Assembly: GCF_000524195.1 (NCBI RefSeq)
Contig: NW_020170390.1
Span: 1,641,572 to 1,705,571, forward strand
Source: Echinococcus granulosus
Taxonomy: Eukaryota > Platyhelminthes > Cestoda > Cyclophyllidea > Taeniidae
DNA length: 64,000 bases
Direction of reading: 5' to 3'
Shown: positions 1 through 14,100 of the stretch, piece after piece
Layout of the letters: each line of letters opens with the position of its first letter
How positions within the stretch are numbered: position 1 is the stretch's first letter
The notes under the pieces: model-generated
Seen by the model: only the letters and a program-made list of their open reading frames with translations
Told to the model about the DNA's origin: nothing
The model's database searches: none
Program-made: the position numbers and the translations under genes

Positions 1-3000
1 CCAAGCTCCATGGTGGAAAGTGGATGAACCCTCTCGAGGCCAGGTTGAATTCACTTGCACTGCAGCTAAAAAAATACTACATGATACACTGCGCCTCTCC
101 TTTGATACTGCTTGAACATGTACCCATGTCCACTTCTTTGGGGCTAATAGCCTGAATAAAAAGACCCGGACGCAAAGTCTCTTAAAAGAGCGAATTTAGC
201 GTGGGAAAATTTGCCCACCATTGTAACCTGTGTTGGCACATTGAAGGGAGCTGCTCAGACGAAGAACCTCTCCAATTATTGTACAAACATCTGTTTTGGT
301 GAGGAGTGAGAACAAAGTCATCCTCAAGTACTCGAACCATCAATTGCACCAAGTGAGCATGTTTGAGCCTGTCGGGTGCGGTGCGTAGTGTCCATTCTTC
401 GCTGGTCACATCTTTCCTAACTGGTGAGGCTAGTGTAAGCACCGGGAGTTTGCCACTTACACTAGTGTTCTACCACAAAACTGTTCGAGACGCTGAAGCC
501 CCTTCAACACTTTCTAACACACTCTGTACTATTCGCTCGATGATCAACTAAGACGTTATTAAGGTGTTTTACATATAGTATACCCGCCTTTCAAACGTAT
601 TAGCATTGGGCACATACATTATGCAAATGAGAGTTTCATGCACCAAAAGTGGAAGTGAAGGATAATAGCCTCGACCAAACTTAAGCATTTTTAGTGTGAC
701 CACGCTACCATCAGCGCTAAGTCCATAATTTTTCTAGACGTTAAATGATTTTTGGTTTATCGTATACATGTGTACGTTGAGGTTTAGATACAGTTATATT
801 ACTTATTAGTAAGGTTTAGCACCCACTGAAAGGTTGGAAGCATTTGGTAAATGGAACTTGTTTACCGACTTTTTTACTCATAACGTTGGTCAGTGAATTT
901 AAAGAATATCGAAGAAATGATAAATGGGTATGAAATGGGCAAGAGATGGTTGTGTATCTTTTAGCTTTACGTCAATAAACTGGAAAACGGGGGAAATAGG
1001 AAGTACCAATAACCTTTAACATTATCCAACTGTAGATTATTCAATGGCACAGAAAAGTAGTGTAATTTGTTTGCACAATGGTGCGTTTACACTACGTTTC
1101 CGAGGTCTAGGGGGCTTACACTATTTAACTGTTCATCTCGTAAAATAACATGTGTTATTTTGAAACCACACTTCCCTCTAGGGTCAGGTGCCCAAATGAC
1201 CGCAGAATGTCACCATAGGTGAAAGCATGCCATTGCACTTTTGTAATTCACATTGCAACCGGCAATGCGGCCATAAGGATAGCCGTCTGTTCGCAGGGTG
1301 CGCGATGGTGGGATGCAACCCATTCCAGACAGATGAATTACTTAAACCGTGTATAAACAAGAAAATAAAAAAGGACTTGTTCTCCGTGCTTTGGACACCA
1401 CTTTACAGTCTTCGAGGATCCGACTTCGTGCTGAAGCTAGTGTTCTCCACTTTGACGCGCTTAATCAATGTGAATGCTTGTCATTTAAGTTAGCACAGGA
1501 CTTTGCTAAAACTACTCACGTTTATGGGTGTGTCAATAAGTGATGGGGAAAACAACTGGACCCTTAGGCGACCAGTCCTTAGACGTGACTATTTTCGGTA
1601 ACGCGTTTCCCTTCCACTTGAATCAAAATGATGCAATGTTTAATGATGAGCAAATGCAGTTTAAGAAATTGATGCATTACTGAAAATGCATGACCTCAAT
1701 TCCCAAACTAACACCGTTTTATTTCAAAGAAATCACTTTAAAAAGCACGTGAATTTCAAAGATACTCAATCGCACTTGACGGAGATGGCAAAAGTCGGTT
1801 TTCCAAGGCTGTAGCTTAAGTTAGAAGCGGGTATATCGGAACGAGTCCGCTAATGACTTCGATCTAGCACATTCCCGGACTTAAGGACTCTTACTCATTC
1901 ATGTATGACCTGAACTGAAGTAATGCATAATTCTTTTGATAAGCTGCCGAAATCGTGTTTAGATGTCCAGACCAGTGGTGACAAAGTGCTACTTCCTTTC
2001 GTGCAAATAAATGCAAACTTACTTTCGGAACTCAAATTGGAGCATTATTATATAGTTCCAGTCGTGAAACAAGTACCTCCTTAAGCCTCAAAATATGAAC
2101 ATTACAAATGATGAAAGTGCTCGATATGTTTAACACGGAGTCAGATTGGAAGATCGCCTCTTTGAAGGTATCCACACTTTTGCTTTCAAACGGATTATTT
2201 ATTCTTCGCATTCCGATTAGCATAATTATATGCAAATTCTTTTCGATAAAGGAAGAAGAAGAAGAAGAAGAAGAAGAAGAAGAAGAAGAAGAAGAAGAAG
2301 AAGACATCGCTTGGCTGATGATGATGAATCACAAGGCGAAGCAGCGTAGAGGAAGATGACGGAGCTAATAGTTCCCTTTACTTCTAGTCACTTGCTAACG
2401 AACTCGGTATTTGTGTTTGCTCAGGAACTGTGATACTATCAGGAAATTTCTCAACTCATCCAAATCGCCACTTATGAATTCCGCCAGTTCTAGTTCCTCT
2501 TGATTAAAGACTTTGCGTGTTCTGGGAAGAGGTTGGTGGAGAATTAGAAATTTTGCAAAGCGTATTAGGCATTGTAAGCGCACTATCATAAATGATTTAA
2601 AAGATTTTTTCCGTTACCGCAATAGACGGGCTTGATTTGTACTGCTTTCCCTAAGAAGCGCCACATACTCACGACATATACCAAATTTTGTACTGGAGCA
2701 ATTAGATGGGGACACTAGACGGTCTGTCTTAAGTAGCCGAGTAACTGAATACTACCTTCACATTGTCTCTTAAGACCGGAAGGTAACACAACGCGACTGG
2801 GAGGTGCGTCGCCATGTTTGGGACATTCAGTCAATGCTTCGAAGTGGCAATTGGTCACTCCTTCCAATCCACCTATACTTACAACCCTCATTACAGCTGG
2901 AATGCACATTTTGCAAGTAGTAGTTTCTAATACCATGAGTAGTAATTTGAAGCATTATACTACTAGTAGTTATAATGGAGTGAATGGATGTAAGTCATTT

Positions 3001-4566
3001 TCGCTTTTACGTCATGCTTGCAAACGCATATTTGGTCAACGACGCAATTCATGTACTGAAGTCGAGTGGAGAAGCCCCACGTTCTTTTCGGTTGTTGCCA
3101 TTATGGGCAATTAGGGAGGTTAACAAGGGTGCAGTGAAGCAACTAATGTGTGCCTTTGAAAATGGGTTGTCTCTATGAAAACACCAGTTGGGGTGAGGTG
3201 GAACAATATTTAAGTCGAATGCGCCACCCCTGTGTTTGTAGAGCTTTCTATATTAAATTTTAATTTGCCCCCATCTCCGATAAAACTCTTCATCAAATGT
3301 TCTAATTAGAAGTCCCAACAATTCCCTTTTTACTTTAAAACAGGAAGTTTGTTTATGCATAAACTGTCTGGTGTTATGCCGCTCAAAAATGTTACATGTC
3401 TGGGGTGTGGAGCCTGAGGAACGCCAGCGCTACAAGATCGAATAAACGTCGGTTCAATAAGTGTGGGCATTGGACAATTCTCTGCGAGTCCATACAAATT
3501 CTCGGAGTTCTGATGGCTGCCAGCGTAGCATAAAATCATTTCTCGTTTTCGCTAAAATATTTAAGTACATTGGACCATGTAGCGTACTCTTGCACGCTGA
3601 CAGATGAGCTCCCATTGGAGTTTCTAATTTTTGATTACTTATGCTCAGGTTGTCCAAAATAGTATAGAATTTCTAAAGGAATGCTGTTTGTGAACACTTC
3701 ATTCTCTCATTACTGTATGAAATAATGTGTGAGATCAACAATTTGGCTTTGATGTGGAACTATTTCGAAGAAATTATATTAGTGTGCATTTTGTAAATGA
3801 TCTACAAAAAAAGGCAAAACGATCTCCTTTTCTTTCTGCAATGCATGTCTAAATGGATACCATCTATCTCCAAAACAATTCAGTCATAATTCAAACATCG
3901 ACACAAAGGGTATTGTATTGAAAATAAGAGAAATTTTTGTCCCTTTATTTGCATTTATTTAGCTTTTGCAGTGAAATTATTTTGGGCCATTAAGCACAGT
4001 CTCCAACATTGCATGCTACCTTTTAAATAATTTTCTGTCCCCACTGCATGAGCTCGAACACGTAACCACCCTCGTCGTTCGGCTCATTGTCGCGATTTTG
4101 CTTCCCATTTCCACCTTTAGGCTGATTTTTCCTTAAAAAAACTATAAACACTAATTAACGACAAATATTAGCAATGTAATCATCTATGTCAAAGAATTTT
4201 TTAGTTGTGATTTCTTCACTGGGGATAACTAAGTTGCTCACACTAACAAAATCGCACAACTTCCGCTACACTTGTAAAATTATGATTAGGTGAAATCTTA
4301 AAGTTATTTTTAGGTTTACAGTCCTTCAATATGCCATCCATAAGACTAATTAGGGAAAAATTACCTTCTTCCAGTGCACCAGTATAAGAAGGTCCGATGC
4401 GTTTGCATGAGCCTTTTTATAGAGCAAAACTGTTAAGCGACAAAAGCATTCTTTGGTTATAAGGATCCCAAAAGTGATTTTCCTTTTGCATATGCGTTTT
4501 CCTTGGACCATAAAGAGGGCCGCTACCGCAATCACTGCCCATGTTCCAGCACGTCAGTCGAATACG
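1..4566. other. Gene-poor region upstream of the RGS gene
   Basis: I found no stretch with recognisable protein similarity, no convincing exon series and no RNA gene here. The only clear feature is a GAA trinucleotide run near 2251-2304. Open frames are short and look random. The region may hold a promoter or 5' untranslated exons of the RGS gene, but nothing in the sequence fixes their position. Confidence 0.5.
2251..2304 (+). repeat. (GAA)n microsatellite
   Basis: About 18 uninterrupted GAA units, read as TTC on the other strand. It gives long Glu or Ser runs in open frames on the two strands, but no gene context supports translation. It is a simple repeat and probably variable in length. 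Confidence 0.95.
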
Positions 4567-7500
4567 ATGTCGGTAGCTGAACAGCGAGCACTTCGACAGA
4601 GCTGGAATGCAGCTCTAGACGCCGCTCACTTCGGCAGTCTTGAATCCATGGAAAGCACCTCAGGGAACAGCCTACGAAGAAGTTCGAGTTGGAAGGACAA
4701 AATGTACGCCTCTTTATTCGTTGACGAACAAAAAAGTTCAGGTTTAGGTCTTCTTCTTCTTGTAGTATGCTACCGTTTCTACTTCTTACATACCTTAGCT
4801 ATTTGCTCATTACCCACCTAGGTCCTTGCCCTTCTTCTCAAAGCGATGTACCCAGGTGAAAACTGTTCAACAGGATGAGCTCCTTAAAATGATTGCTTCT
4901 GGTAAGCCTAGCTACGAACAGGTGCATAGGTGGAGGAAATCATTCGAAGCCCTGCTAGCTGACAAGTGTAAGTCCTCAGACGCCAAATCCTGTTGGCTGT
5001 TTGTACTAACGTTGTTGGACTAATGCGCTCTTTTTCGAACTTGCAAAGCACCACATTACGATACGCTTAAATACCTTGAACAGATGGTTTTGCCGACCTT
5101 TACTGTCAAAAGTGCAGATAAAACTGTCAAATATGGTGTAGAGGGTTATAAACAATTCAGCCTCTAAGCTTCGTTTACGGAAGATATTTCACTTGTGTTA
5201 AGTAATATCTCAAGCCATAGGTGTTTTATTTGCGTCGAAGCTTTGAATGCCTTCGGCTTTGCTTTAAAAGTGCTAGGGTTTGATTAAATTAAGGCGCGAA
5301 GGAGATAAAATGTCGTGTAGCAAAGTCCAAAGCGAGAGCAAACTATTGACAGGCTAGCGGGGGCAGACATCGAAATGCATTTCAATCATTAGGTCCTATC
5401 CCCTCGCAATATCAGCCATATCCTACTTATCTGTATTTTTAAGTTAATACAGACAAAAGTTTCCAAACCCAACAAGGTCATTGCCTTCTGTTGATTTCCA
5501 CACAAAGATGTTGGCTAAATGCTGCAGATGCATTTCAACTACTTGATCATTTTCAAGCACTTACGCCAAAATCATCGAAGCATACATCTGAAAAGATAAT
5601 TAATGCTATAAAAATAATGAAAACAGGATGAGAAATCTGCTTCTTTTTAAAAGGTATGATTAAGGCGGCAACTGCTCCGGATACTACATTGGTTATAAAA
5701 GGCGGGCAGAGGAAACGTCGCCATAACAGCTGCAACCATAGTCACAAAATGACGCGCATACAGGCTATTTCATCAAATCGAAATAGACTGACAAAAATAA
5801 AATTAGCCTCTTAGATTGTCTTAAAAGACATCTTTTAAGTAGAGATTTAATTAACATTTATTACTCCTTCTTTGAAGGGAGAGGCCATACTTCCCCATAT
5901 TAGTTGCGAATTAATCGTCTCGCAGGTAGCCGAAGTTAATTCAAACCTTCTGTTTTATGAGGCAAGCTTTATCAAACTGCTTTACAGGTGGCTGTTTGGG
6001 GATGGGGAGAAAAAAGTGTTGACAATACTCTTCTTAGGAGTTGCTGTAATTTAGCAAAAACTGCGCAGAATGAAAACTCAACACCTTGAAGTATCAACGA
6101 AAAGCTGAAGCCAATTTTAAAGTGGCAACTAAAAGTGGTGGAATTATTTTCTAAATCAGAGTTAGATTAAATGCCTGTGCAGACTTTGCTTTCCTGAATT
6201 AATTATGGTTGACTGAAATGACCACACAGGACTTTATTGGAGCTTTGCAATCCACTTCCTTTTTCCCCTGCCCTCGGGAAGGAGGAGTAGCAATTTCAGG
6301 CGTGTTTTCGTGCAACTTTTTACTGACGAAATTGGAGAAATTTAGACTGTTACACAAATGTTTCGGTGGAATTCGGATGAAGGCCTTCTCCGTTATATCG
6401 CTTGTGGTACCACAGCATCATAGTGAAGCGGAAATTGCTTGGTTCATTCGTTTGACAGTTATTACCTAACATGTCAGAAAATACAGTAGTCATTAAATTA
6501 TTTCATGACTTGTTTACTTAGAGCCTCCAAACATTAGTTGGCGTATTTCAGACTGTTGGCTTGGGATTTCGCTTTGTTTTGTTAGGTTACTTTGAGGCGA
6601 GAGAGAAATACCCCTGTGACACTTTTAGTAAGTATGGCATGTAGTTTTAGTCTGAAAATCCTGCATATGTATATGTGTAACGCCCCGAGACTTTCCTGAA
6701 GACGTAAGAAGACATAACGCTGGGGCGAGATATGTATTGCCGACGCAAAGAAGAGCTGGGGGGGGGGGGGCTACTAGCATGTCCTGGAGGCCATTCCACC
6801 CAGCGGGAGTGTAGAAGCGGAACCAAAACGAGGAGTTAAACAAACAATCAAAGTTTCGCATATGCTGTAGTTTAACAGCAAGTTAGTCCACCTGGCATTT
6901 TGACAAACCATTGACAGGTCAGCTACAGTCAAGTGCCTAAAAAATGTCGAAAATTTCTATATTTATTTTTGAAATAAGCTCATTTACTTAACACTGCGAA
7001 TAGTTGAACTAACCTTTCTTCGCGTCACACAGACCCACGATCAAAAAAAGGCGTCCATATGACAATCAAAGCTGCAAATTCTGCTTATTGAGTGAAGCGA
7101 GTTCAAACAACCATGAAATTCAAAATATATTTAGCCACTAATAAATGGATTATTTTAGCACAAATTTGGGTGAAATTAGCTTTAATTCCACTTTTATATG
7201 AAAAAGAAGTTGTGGATAGTTTTATTCGTAGGCTTTTTATGCGGTTCGGTGCCTGGTACCACACATCTTTGACATCCCAAACACGTCAATCATCACTCGT
7301 TTCCTATGCATGTAACACGTGCTTCAAAAGCCTTCTGGCCAATAAGAATCTCATAATGCCGCGAAGATTACAATAAGTAATTTATTTAATAGACACACAA
7401 ATAAAATCCCACCGATGCAGAAGCTTTGGAAAAAAAGATGCCTTATATCCTCAATCATCTCTATAATACATTCCATGTCATTCGTTTATATTGATGCATT

Positions 7501-8905
7501 CGATGTACTGCACGTTTCATAATCCAGGAAGTGCCTTCACTGCTTCACTAATTGGAATTTCTTTTCACATTTCCGTTTTCAGATGGTCTAGCACTCTTTA
7601 AGGAATTTTTGGCGACTGAATTTAGCGATGAGAACATTGAATTTTGGATTGCGTGTGAGGAGTATAAGACTATAACGCAACCGAAAAAGCAGCAGGCAAA
7701 AGCCCAAAAATTTATGAAGATTTCATTGCAACTCAGGCGTGCAGAGAGGTAAGATCGTCTCTTCATTCGTTCATTCATTGCCGTGGAACTTCCCCGTTCT
7801 CTTGGGGTTTAAATGAGAAAATTCTTTAAATAAAGAACTTCCTATTATTTCCTACACAAAGTTAAAAACATTATGGCCTTTTTTTACAATCTCTTATCCT
7901 ACATAAGTGTGCGTTATGCTTAAAATTTCATCTCTCCATTTATGCAATACAAATAATTGTAAATATACTCTTTTAAGGTATTATATATGCTATGGCAGAA
8001 CGGCTCCCATGGCATATTCAAGGGTTTGAGGCTCAAGCTCAAGCAGCCTCCAAAACAAAAGCTTGCGTCCTCTAAGCGCTCGTTTTGTGGTTGGCATCGT
8101 GTCTGAACTGAAAAGAGCAAATAACAACTTACACATTATGAGAATAACATGAATTTCTTTTACAAGCTAGAGGCTTATACTTTTCTGCTAAAAAGAAATA
8201 TTAGCTGATAATGACCTATGCTAGGAAAGGTCTTTCGTTTCACGTAACGTGGGTGAGATGCCTTAAATAGGAATATTTTAATTTTAGCTGACGGAATTGA
8301 ACATTGCGGACTAGGTAAACTCGCAAAGTGCTGGTGTGTAAATATGCACTAATGTTGTAGGGCATGGTCAATTCTTACTGCCGACTTTGTTATGATAGAT
8401 AAACTTGGACTCAGTCACACGCGAGCAGACAATCGCAGAATTGGCTTCGCCTTCCACACACACATTCGAGAATGCACAAAAACGCATCCAAGCATTGATG
8501 GAGCGCGACTCCTATGGGCGCTTCCTGCGTTCCGACCTCTTCCTCACCCTTCTCAATCAAGCTAAACAGGCGGCGCGAGAGTTGGCAGCCGCAGCCCGCG
8601 ACGGCCACGAGGGCGGCGGTGGCAACTTATCTGGTGAGAGCTCGGCGCGTTTCCGCCTGCTTAACTTCATGGGGGGTGGAGGTGGTGTGTCCGGACCTCT
8701 GCGGGCGGGTGGTGTGGGAACTGACCTTCCCGGTGTCCTAGCGGCTGCCGCCGACGCTGAGGCGGGGATGAACTCGGTGCAGGACCTCGAACTCCTCGGT
8801 CTTTCCACCTCTCGGCATATGCGTAATATGACCAAAAATGCGGCAAATAAGCGTTCCACCTCCTCTGGCAAATCTTCCACCTCTCCGGCCAAAGCACCTG
8901 TATGA
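4567..8905 (+). CDS. Regulator of G-protein signalling (RGS domain protein, R4-like)
   Basis: Predicted GTPase-activating protein for heterotrimeric G-protein alpha subunits at the plasma membrane. Proposed exons are 4567-4703, 4822-4967, 7583-7748 and 8399-8905. The RGS box starts at [13 protein letters not shown], continues with [20 protein letters not shown] (the Tyr codon is split by the intron) and ends with [20 protein letters not shown], which resembles R4-family RGS proteins. After the box comes a tail of about 100 residues rich in Gly, Ala and Ser. Exon 3 needs a one-base frame change at the A run 7706-7710: upstream of it the frame reads [12 protein letters not shown], downstream a different frame reads [10 protein letters not shown]. 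The summed exons are 956 nt, one short of a multiple of three, which fits a missing base. The start (ATG 4567) and first junction are the least certain; an upstream in-frame ATG exists at 4453. The 2.6-kb intron 4968-7582 includes a SINE-like copy. Confidence 0.82.
6677..6865 (+). repeat. SINE-like dispersed repeat, copy 1
   Basis: One of seven diverged copies of a repeat of about 190 bp. Shared landmarks are a start near CGCCCCGAGACT, a middle like GGCTACTGGCATG followed by GGAGGCCAGTCCACCC, and an end near AAACAACCAACG. This copy lies in the large RGS intron and has a run of 12-13 G at about 6758-6770. The 5' part can form a stem between 6681-6686 (CGCCCC) and 6722-6727 (GGGGCG). Confidence 0.75.
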
Positions 8906-9044
8906 AGATGGCGATTATGACGTGATGTCTGTGTTCGTCCAAGTGCTGCCCCCTCTATTTCTTCCATGGCACGCACATTTGACCATGATGACTTTCATTT
9001 TGCCCTCTGGATGAAGATGGACGCACTTCTATCTATGCTGTGTA

Positions 9045-9050
9045 AATAAA
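9045..9050 (+). terminator. Polyadenylation signal of the RGS gene
   Basis: AATAAA lies 140 bp after the RGS stop codon at 8903-8905. Confidence 0.6.
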
Positions 9051-11020
9051 GTTGGTGGTGACGATCTATACACGCATGTAGTGTCAACCAGCAAGGCGAG
9101 CCATAAAGTGCTTTCTTTTGCTAATTATCAACCAAACAGTATGACCTAAGGTAAATGGGATTTCAATAAGGGGGAGCTCACTACATAAGAAGGTATCGAA
9201 TCACTTATATATTAGTTGCTTAAGTCACAAGAAGTCCGATTCCAAAGTACAGATACATATATTTCTATCTGTATACCTATTTTTATCCCTAACGGATTGA
9301 AGATCCGTTATCGGCACTGCCCTGAATATGCACGCATGCATCACTTCGCCTCCGTACTAGTTCAAAACTCCTCTTCCCACTTTTCATACTTAAGTGAAGA
9401 TTGCACACGCAATCCGAGACGTCTGCTGGTTGTCATTCCTGTCATAGTCACAACTGCCCAACTTTTTAGTCTTTTGTCCACTGATCCCTCGCAACGTAAA
9501 TGGCAGCAGTCGCTTCGATATTATCTCTGCTACTGCAGCAGCCATAAAATTGCACCGATCTAGAGTCTGCGCTCAGTTAAGTAAACAGTGTCCTTCACGC
9601 ATGTCTGGTTCTGTATTTACAACTTTACTTTCTCGACATTTTGATGGTCTCCATTTCTTGCACTGTTAAAGTATGTTTACTTTAGGATTCTGTTGGGAAA
9701 AAACACGTCGTTAAGACCCTCACTTCAAATCTGCGCATAGTCTGACGAAAGTAGAAGGTTTCCACACAAATCCACTAGCCAAATATCATCCTGTCATTAA
9801 TTAACTAAAACTAAACAACCATATTCACTCCCCCCATTCATGTTAAGCCTCGTTTATGGTGCGATCGGGCGTCACGTTGCATTATTTTCCTACCAAATGG
9901 TTATTGCATTTGGTTAATTATTGTTGTCATCGTTGGCCTGATGTTTATTCGATCATCTACATGGGAATAAGACAAAGCCTCAACTGTACAGGTGTTACCG
10001 CTAAAACATCCTTCAAGTTATGATCAGACTCACTGTTTTGGCACCTCTACTTTGAAATGTTAATCAGTAGCACATTTTACAAGGCATTTGAATTGGCTTT
10101 GTGTTTTTCGAATGTGCTTTTGTTGACATGTCTTCATTAACTTTAACTGGGTTCTTCGATTTCGGAAAGATAGCAACATGGGTTAGAAAACACTGAACGC
10201 ATTACCCTTAGAATGTCACCAACGTTTTGCTTGCATTTGAGATCTACATCACTGGCCACTACTTACTTTCCTTGACCACGGCTTATAAATCAACTTCCCC
10301 TAGGCATATGCAATTAAGCCTTTTCCTTTCGTTGTCCTTGAATCGTAGTGGCATTTATTCTAAGTAAAGCACCCTACTTATATCCATGGTAATTAAAATT
10401 TGGCATTTACTTGACCATTTGTGAAAGTCTACTCATTTGTATTTTTTCAGTAGGTATCCTCATATAACCCCTCTGTTGTCAGGGCAATCTGAGATGGTTT
10501 TGCATCATCTCGAATGTCATCCATTGCAGATCTTTTCGAAAGTGGGTTTATTAACAGGAAAGTCCGGTGAGTTTCTGTTCAGTTTAAAGGACCTGGAATG
10601 AAATTTTGAAGTTCTGGTTTTACTTATGGCACCCAAGACGCTTGGTCATGATATGCGTATGTGTATTTGTAAGGTTATAATGTAACCCAGGATGTAATTG
10701 CGCATCTAATAAAAAGAAGTACTGGCACCGTATCTCACCGAGGTCTTTTCGATCTCAAGGTATGCTTGTTGGTCAAAGAAAACGAATGCCTATTTTTGGC
10801 TTTGAATATTTCTACGCTCACACATGGATTGTCTCCCATTGCAAAGAATTTGGCAGTTCCTTTATCAGTCAAAGGAACATCTTTTTCCTATTGCAGAAGA
10901 GATTTAGTAGTGAAATTTGGCACATAGTTGGTAAATTTATTACGGTAAAAAGCTAATGAGACAGATTTGCTTATAAATGTCAAGGAATATAAATAAAGAA
11001 ACAAATTGAGGTAAGCAGTA
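9051..11020. other. Intergenic, no gene recognised
   Basis: AT-rich DNA between the convergent RGS and SDR genes. I see short open frames only, with no recognisable protein and no clear repeat. Confidence 0.5.
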
Positions 11021-11026
11021 TTTATT
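11021..11026 (-). terminator. Polyadenylation signal of the SDR gene
   Basis: TTTATT on the + strand is AATAAA on the - strand, 75 bp beyond the stop codon of the short-chain dehydrogenase gene. Confidence 0.6.
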
Positions 11027-11101
11027 CCTTCCAAATCTCGATTGACCCGCTCTAAAAATTGTTATCGGGTGATGCACTTGCTTTTGTGCGGACAGGTGGA
11101 G

Positions 11102-14100
11102 CTAAACTTTCAGTTTAATAAGACGATCACTTTCTGTCCTGACGAACTTAATGATCTCTCTATCTTTTGCCTCAGCTGCTGGCTCGACCAACTGGCAGTT
11201 TGAGTAGTAACCTCCCGGTTTAAGTTTGGGTGCCAATGCCAGGTAGAGGACAGACTGACCGGCCTCCCAAGGAGTTTTGAAAAATGCTCCAAAAATGGCC
11301 GGCATGAATACCTGAAAATGGCACGGTATCAGGCTTTGCATTCACATTGGTTGGTTTTACGTAACTGAATGTTATTTTTTAAAATAAGAATTTGTTCAAA
11401 TGACTTATGTAATTTTGGCAAAAATAATTATTTAAAGCAATCAGCTGAATGATTACAAACCCAAGAGTCTGTCTCAAACGACTTCGGCCTCGTAGATTTC
11501 ATAAAAATGCCCGTTCTTAAGCTTCATTGTCTCCTGATGATTTTATTTTGTTATGAATGGATAACACGATTCAGCATATTGCTGCAAGTCATCTCTCAGA
11601 TAACATTTGAGTCAGGATGACACTAATCTATTCTGACTGGCAATTCTTAGTCGTATTTAATCGAAGCACTTCCCAATGGATGCACTGCGTTTCTACTTCG
11701 TCGTTAGTATTCGATGAAAATAATCCAAACTTACACCGAAGTCGGGAAGCACGTATCCTGGGTGCACACTAACTGGAACCACAGAGGTTCCTTTGAATTT
11801 CTGTGCCAATATGACTCCATGTACAACGTTGGCCAGTTTGACCTGTGCAAAAGCTTTGACTGAGTTGAATCCGTCATAATTAATAAAGAAACCGTGTTCT
11901 TTGAACTGAAACGTCAAAATGAGTATGCTACTAATGAGTTTATCAGTAGAGGAGAAAGAAATGACAAGAACCCACCGAGCCAGTGGTGTGTTCAGCCGAC
12001 GAAATGATGATAATTCTTGCACCGGGTTTTGTCTTTAAAAGAAGCGGTCGCAGGTGCTCTGTGAGCAGGTAGTGAGCCAAGTGACCGACTGCCATAGTGG
12101 ACTCGTAATCGTCCATGGTGGTGAAGTAGGGACCGTGGCTAACGGCAGCGTTATTGATCAGGAAGTCCAATCGACCAGTCACATTCATGACCTCATTTGC
12201 AAAGCCTTCTAGAGATTTCAGGGAATTCAGATGCAATGGCATGTATTTCAGCTAAAATAAGGAGGTAATAGTGCGGTTTTCCTTTTGGACCTCTCATGCT
12301 GGGCACTGATATACCCCGAGTTTTTAATTCCATCAGTTGCTTTTAGCAATTTTAATAGAGAATATATTTTTTAGAGAAAAAGTTCTCAGTTTAGTTTGGG
12401 GTGTAAATGTTGCAATTCTATAAGTTCTTGGGTGCAAAAAAGAAGGGCAAAATGTATGCCAGAAGTAATGATTCGCATTGCCCCGGGGCGACGAATTGTC
12501 TGGTACAAAACTCTTCCGCCCGAATATATTACCATTCAAGGGAAATTACAAAGGCTCTTAAAAAATTATGCTTTTGTAATTAGTAAACTGCTTTTATGAA
12601 CACTTATTTCGCTCTACTTTGTTGCCATGTGAACAAGCGTGCATCGGCAGTGACTTCAATTTCAAGACGTCAACTAAAATATCAAAATATTCCTCTGTGT
12701 TTTTATAAGCAAAATTTTATATTTTATCACATTTTATTAACAACAGTGTCTATTCAACACTTGAAAAGATAGAAACTACTTGGGTTAATAGTAGTATTTT
12801 AGCAGCCTGACGATCAGGTGGTTCAAGTCACGGTCATGTAATCAGTTGCAGAGATTTCATTCATATGATGAAACGTGGTTTAAGCAAATGGCATAGCTTA
12901 AACACTATTGCAACATCAGAACTTCACGCGTGGCATCAAGGAGTGGTCCATCACAGTAGTTTAGCTCAGTGTTAATTATTTGAGTCAGGTCAAACCATTT
13001 AAATTGTTTTACTGAGCGAAAATACTATTGGTAATCTACTCTGAAACTAGTTCTATTTTGGTCTGCAAACTCACATGCAGCGGCGGCACCTCCAGTCACA
13101 GATGCGCACTTAACTTTTTCACGCTTTTCAGTTGCATTTGAGACCCATGATAGGCGTGAGGAATGCTGTGCGAGGGCTTTTAACAGTCACTCTCTGCTTA
13201 TAGGTCGGTTTTTAACTTGACTCGTCAAGCAATGGCAATTGCCTCAGTAACTTAGCTTCAATGTCGAGGTCTCTTGCGGCCCATTTTTCCAACGCGATTT
13301 AGTCATACTTTTTTAAGGACAAGAAATCCCTGCATTTAAATGCCGGACCTTTAAATTAGTAGCACTGTAAATTAATGGGACTTCCCAGATATCAGTATTA
13401 TTTGATTTTATTACCCTGACTTTGAAATAAGTGCCACGGCTTTTATAATTTGGAACATTTTTTCTACCTTTTAGATTACTTATCTCCTTAAATTAAGCTC
13501 TTAAAACAATTATTTTAGATTAAAAAAGATCCCCAACAATGAGTTTTCTACTTGCAAGACTAAAAACGATGATACATTAGCTGTGTTCCTTAGTTTTAGC
13601 TGCAATTTTGATGAGGCGCTTAAAAAAAACAAATGGTGATGCGGAGATCAATGCCTACCTTTTTAAAAGAGTTACAGGAATAAAATACTTGTAATAGTCT
13701 TAAAACTAAATGATAGTCTTGGATGTGAATTCGCTATTTATCTATGACTTAGCTAACGCGTAAAATACCCTAATGGAGGAAATTATATATTGTAGTTTAA
13801 AAAAATCGACTCTCTTAAACTGGGTGTATTGCTGGTTAAATCCAACGTCTGGCCAAAGTCTTAATTTTACCACTTATTTCGAACATTTTTATGACATCTG
13901 TGTGGCTACAGTGGTAGCCATTCGTTCAAATCAAAAGAATCCGATGTGAGTAAGTTTAAGTCCAGCACAACCCACCTGAGACTCCTTAATTGGTGTAAGG
14001 TCATTTTTAATCCGCTCGTCCACAAAGTCCAAATTCACACGTTCACCGTTCTTGCCATAGAGGCGCAGAACTTTATCATGGACGGTATCGAAATGTTTCT

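Noticed and set aside
2032..2359. Frames with poly-Ser or poly-Glu runs on both strands
   Set aside because: They are translations of the GAA microsatellite, with no gene context.
4704..4741. RGS exon 1 extended to 4741 with donor GTTTAG
   Set aside because: No acceptor before the next conserved exon gives the needed phase. Ending at 4703 and joining to 4822 keeps the frame.
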